DNA from: Verrucomicrobiota bacterium
Lineage (GTDB): Bacteria > Verrucomicrobiota > Verrucomicrobiia > Chthoniobacterales > JAFAMB01
Reading direction: 5' to 3'
DNA: 34,974 nt
NCBI GenBank assembly: GCA_019237325.1
Contig: JAFAHI010000591.1
Location: forward strand, 1-34,974
In this document: positions 32,928 to 34,974 of the stretch, one piece after another
Position numbering within the stretch: position 1 is the stretch's first letter
How the letters are laid out: each line of letters starts with the position of its first letter
Made by a program: the position numbers and the translations under genes
The notes under the pieces: model-generated
What the model was told of the DNA's origin: nothing
The model's database searches: none
The model's input: the letters and a program-made list of their open reading frames with translations, nothing else

Positions 32928-34974
32928 ATGTTACGTGGTGCGGTTGTTTCGCGACACCTCTCGCGTGGTCGCGCATTGGGTTTCGTAGCAGCCATTGTGT
33001 TGGCTGCCAGCAGTTTGACGGTTTCGGCATTCGCCGAGAACAATGGCGTCTCCCTGACGCCGCAATTGGCATGGAGCAGTTGGAGCTTTGTTCGCAGGAA
33101 TCCCACGGAGGCGATCATCAAAGCTCAGGCCCAGGCTATGCATCAGAATCTGCAATCCTCGGGATTTGAGTACGTTAATCTCGACGATTTCTGGTACCTG
33201 GATCCGCGGGTCACCGTTGACGCTTATGGCCGATGGGTTCCGGATCCCACGACATTCCCCGACGGAATGGCGGCACTCGCTGCTTACATCCATAGCCTGG
33301 GACTGAAATTCGGAATGTATATCACGCCGGGTATTCCGGTGGCCGCGGTTAACGCAAATACTCCGATTCAAGGCACTCGCTATACCGCCAAGGACATCGC
33401 CGATGTCTCCCAATACGAAATCAATTATAATTTCGGTAACGTAAACTATTATATCGACTACACGAAACCGGGAGCACAGGCCTTCATCGATTCCTGGGCC
33501 AAACTGTTCGCTTCCTGGGGTGTGGACTATATCAAAATGGACGGGGTCGGAACCTGGGACGTTCCCGATGTGATTGCGTGGTCACAAGCATTAAATAAAA
33601 GCGGACGCAAGATTCATTTGGCTCTTTCTAACTCACTCAACCTAAGTGCAGCGACCACTTGGCAAGCATACGCAAATAGTTGGCGTATCACCGGTGACGT
33701 CGAGTACTATCACAGTTCAGTTTATCCGTTGACGAGTTGGAGCAACGTTCTCAACCATTTCCAATCGATGTCCCAGTGGACGGCATTTTCTGGGCCGGGT
33801 GGTTGGCCGGATCCAGATTCGCTAGAAATCGGAAATGGGCCATTAGACGGAATAAATTCCGACGGCAGCGACTTCACCCAGAATCAACGGCAAACAGTAT
33901 TTAGCTGGTGGTGTGTTACGGCAGCGCCGCTTATTCTCGGGACCGATCTGACCAGCAATATTGATTCGTATGATTATTCTCTGCTTCACAATAGCGAAGT
34001 GATCGCAGTTGATCAGGCCGGCGTTCAGGCCGCTCCGGTTGTGGATTATTTGACCAGCGATCCCGGCGGCAGCCAGCCGGAAACTTGGCGGGCTAAGGAA
34101 GCCGATAACAGTTTCACCATTCTCGTATCAAATCCCTCCGGGACCACCCAAACCGGAACGACCGCTTGGTCGTTGTTTGGTATTCCGGGACCAGTACTGG
34201 TGCGCGACCTATTGAACGGCGTTAGCCTGATCGGAACACCGAATCAAGATGGCGGATATCAGGTTCCTGGGTCGTTGCCTTACAACCTGACGGCATACCA
34301 AAGCCAGCTTCTGAAAGTAACGCCGATGGTTCCCGTGACCCAATATCTCGTGGACGGTCCGAATTCGAAGCTGCTTGGTTCAGCGCTATATGCACACGCT
34401 AATAGTTGCAGCGACGGAACCAAGGCCGGCTACATCGGTAATGGAGGATCGGTTGTGTTTGGGAATGTTTATGCGGCAAAAGCCGGTACCTACAACCTCT
34501 CAATTCTCTATTTCACAGATCCAGCCCGTCCCGGCACAATTAGTGTGAACAATGGGGCGCCGGTAACAGTGACATTTCCAAGCACCGGTTCTTTTTCCAC
34601 GCTTGGAGTGATCACCCAGCCCGTGCTACTTAACGCGGGTTACAACACGATCACGATTTCCGGGTCTGGCAGTTCCTACGCGCCCGACATCGACTCGATC
34701 ACGGTCCCGACAACTACTACTCAGTACCTCGCGGACGCGGCGCAATTTAACGGCAAGGATATTTCTATCGTTGCGTCGCCCGAGGGCACTGACGGAAAAA
34801 AGCTCACGGTTAGCCCGGGAGGCAATTACACGGTTACGTTTGACGTGTCCGCTGTAAGCAGTGGACCTCACTCGGTATTGATACTGTATCTTTCCGGCGC
34901 GCCTGCATCGGCAACTGTGAAAGCCAGTTCGTCAAAGGCCGTGGCCGTGAATTTTCCTTCCACTAGCGGAGACC
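32928..34974 (+). CDS. Secreted GH27 alpha-galactosidase with C-terminal carbohydrate-binding modules, partial
   Basis: The frame is open from an ATG with a strong AAAAGGAG site 6 nt upstream to the right edge of the window, so the C-terminus is missing (682 codons seen). A signal peptide covers about residues 1-36. The GH27 catalytic barrel follows (about 42-330): YVNLDDFW, the nucleophile Asp205 in YIKMDG, the acid/base Asp257 in WRITGD and GPGGWPDPDSLEIGNG. Next come a beta-sandwich domain (about 365-460), a CBM35/CBM6-like module beginning TQYLVDG and the start of a second similar module beginning TQYLADA. The enzyme removes terminal alpha-galactose from plant or microbial glycans outside the cell. 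It is divergent from the TetR gene and probably not controlled by it. Confidence 0.9.
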   Translation, partial: MLRGAVVSRHLSRGRALGFVAAIVLAASSLTVSAFAENNGVSLTPQLAWSSWSFVRRNPTEAIIKAQAQAMHQNLQSSGFEYVNLDDFWYLDPRVTVDAYGRWVPDPTTFPDGMAALAAYIHSLGLKFGMYITPGIPVAAVNANTPIQGTRYTAKDIADVSQYEINYNFGNVNYYIDYTKPGAQAFIDSWAKLFASWGVDYIKMDGVGTWDVPDVIAWSQALNKSGRKIHLALSNSLNLSAATTWQAYANSWRITGDVEYYHSSVYPLTSWSNVLNHFQSMSQWTAFSGPGGWPDPDSLEIGNGPLDGINSDGSDFTQNQRQTVFSWWCVTAAPLILGTDLTSNIDSYDYSLLHNSEVIAVDQAGVQAAPVVDYLTSDPGGSQPETWRAKEADNSFTILVSNPSGTTQTGTTAWSLFGIPGPVLVRDLLNGVSLIGTPNQDGGYQVPGSLPYNLTAYQSQLLKVTPMVPVTQYLVDGPNSKLLGSALYAHANSCSDGTKAGYIGNGGSVVFGNVYAAKAGTYNLSILYFTDPARPGTISVNNGAPVTVTFPSTGSFSTLGVITQPVLLNAGYNTITISGSGSSYAPDIDSITVPTTTTQYLADAAQFNGKDISIVASPEGTDGKKLTVSPGGNYTVTFDVSAVSSGPHSVLILYLSGAPASATVKASSSKAVAVNFPSTSGD

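Noticed and set aside
1-34974. CRISPR arrays, tRNA or rRNA genes, prophage or toxin-antitoxin systems
   Set aside because: No regularly spaced direct repeats, no cloverleaf or rRNA-like sequence, and no phage or toxin-type proteins were seen.

Overview
The window is a stretch of bacterial chromosome dominated by one large exopolysaccharide (EPS) gene cluster. Gene families, signal peptides, moderate GC content and paired palindromic repeats resembling TAGCTCCTACGGAGCT suggest a free-living, probably soil, Gram-negative bacterium of the Verrucomicrobiota or a similar phylum. That assignment is an inference; no rRNA or universal marker gene is present.

Left part (1-9000): a REP-like palindrome cluster; a short-chain dehydrogenase; a small membrane protein; a doubtful ORF; a rhodanese and zinc alcohol dehydrogenase pair; a secreted L,D-transpeptidase with a duplicated C-terminal tail; a second REP-like pair; a secreted protein with a possible permuted papain-like His/Cys arrangement; and a secreted S9A prolyl oligopeptidase. 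A truncated MFS efflux gene follows. It is a partial copy of an intact gene 22 kb away.

Middle (9174-29716): a Tat-signal GH16 glycosidase on the plus strand and an orphan LuxR-type response regulator come first. After a decayed transposase fragment, 14 minus-strand genes follow, transcribed from 29716 down to 11383 and closed by a clear rho-independent terminator at 11311-11337. In transcription order they are: initiating sugar-phosphate transferase, NusG/RfaH-like antiterminator, GDP-mannose 3,5-epimerase-like enzyme, an adenylation-carrier-thioesterase NRPS protein, Wzc-type co-polymerase/kinase, Wzx-like flippase, Wzy-like polymerase, WecG/TagA-type glycosyltransferase, GH16 enzyme, a GT4-like glycosyltransferase, a GT92-like glycosyltransferase, two FkbM methyltransferases, and a PurU-like formyl-THF hydrolase homologue that has lost its catalytic histidine. 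Together they read as a Wzx/Wzy-dependent EPS pathway: initiation on a lipid carrier, GDP-sugar supply, glycan assembly, flipping, polymerisation, and possible methyl, acyl or formyl decoration. No Wza outer-membrane exporter and no separate phosphatase are seen.

Right part (30624-34974): a TetR regulator and a DHA2-family efflux pump form a self-regulated pair with matching operator-like sites before each start codon. A secreted GH27 alpha-galactosidase with carbohydrate-binding modules runs off the right edge.

The most unusual part is the EPS operon's combination of a condensation-less NRPS module and a catalytically altered PurU homologue, which together could form an undescribed glycan-decoration activity.
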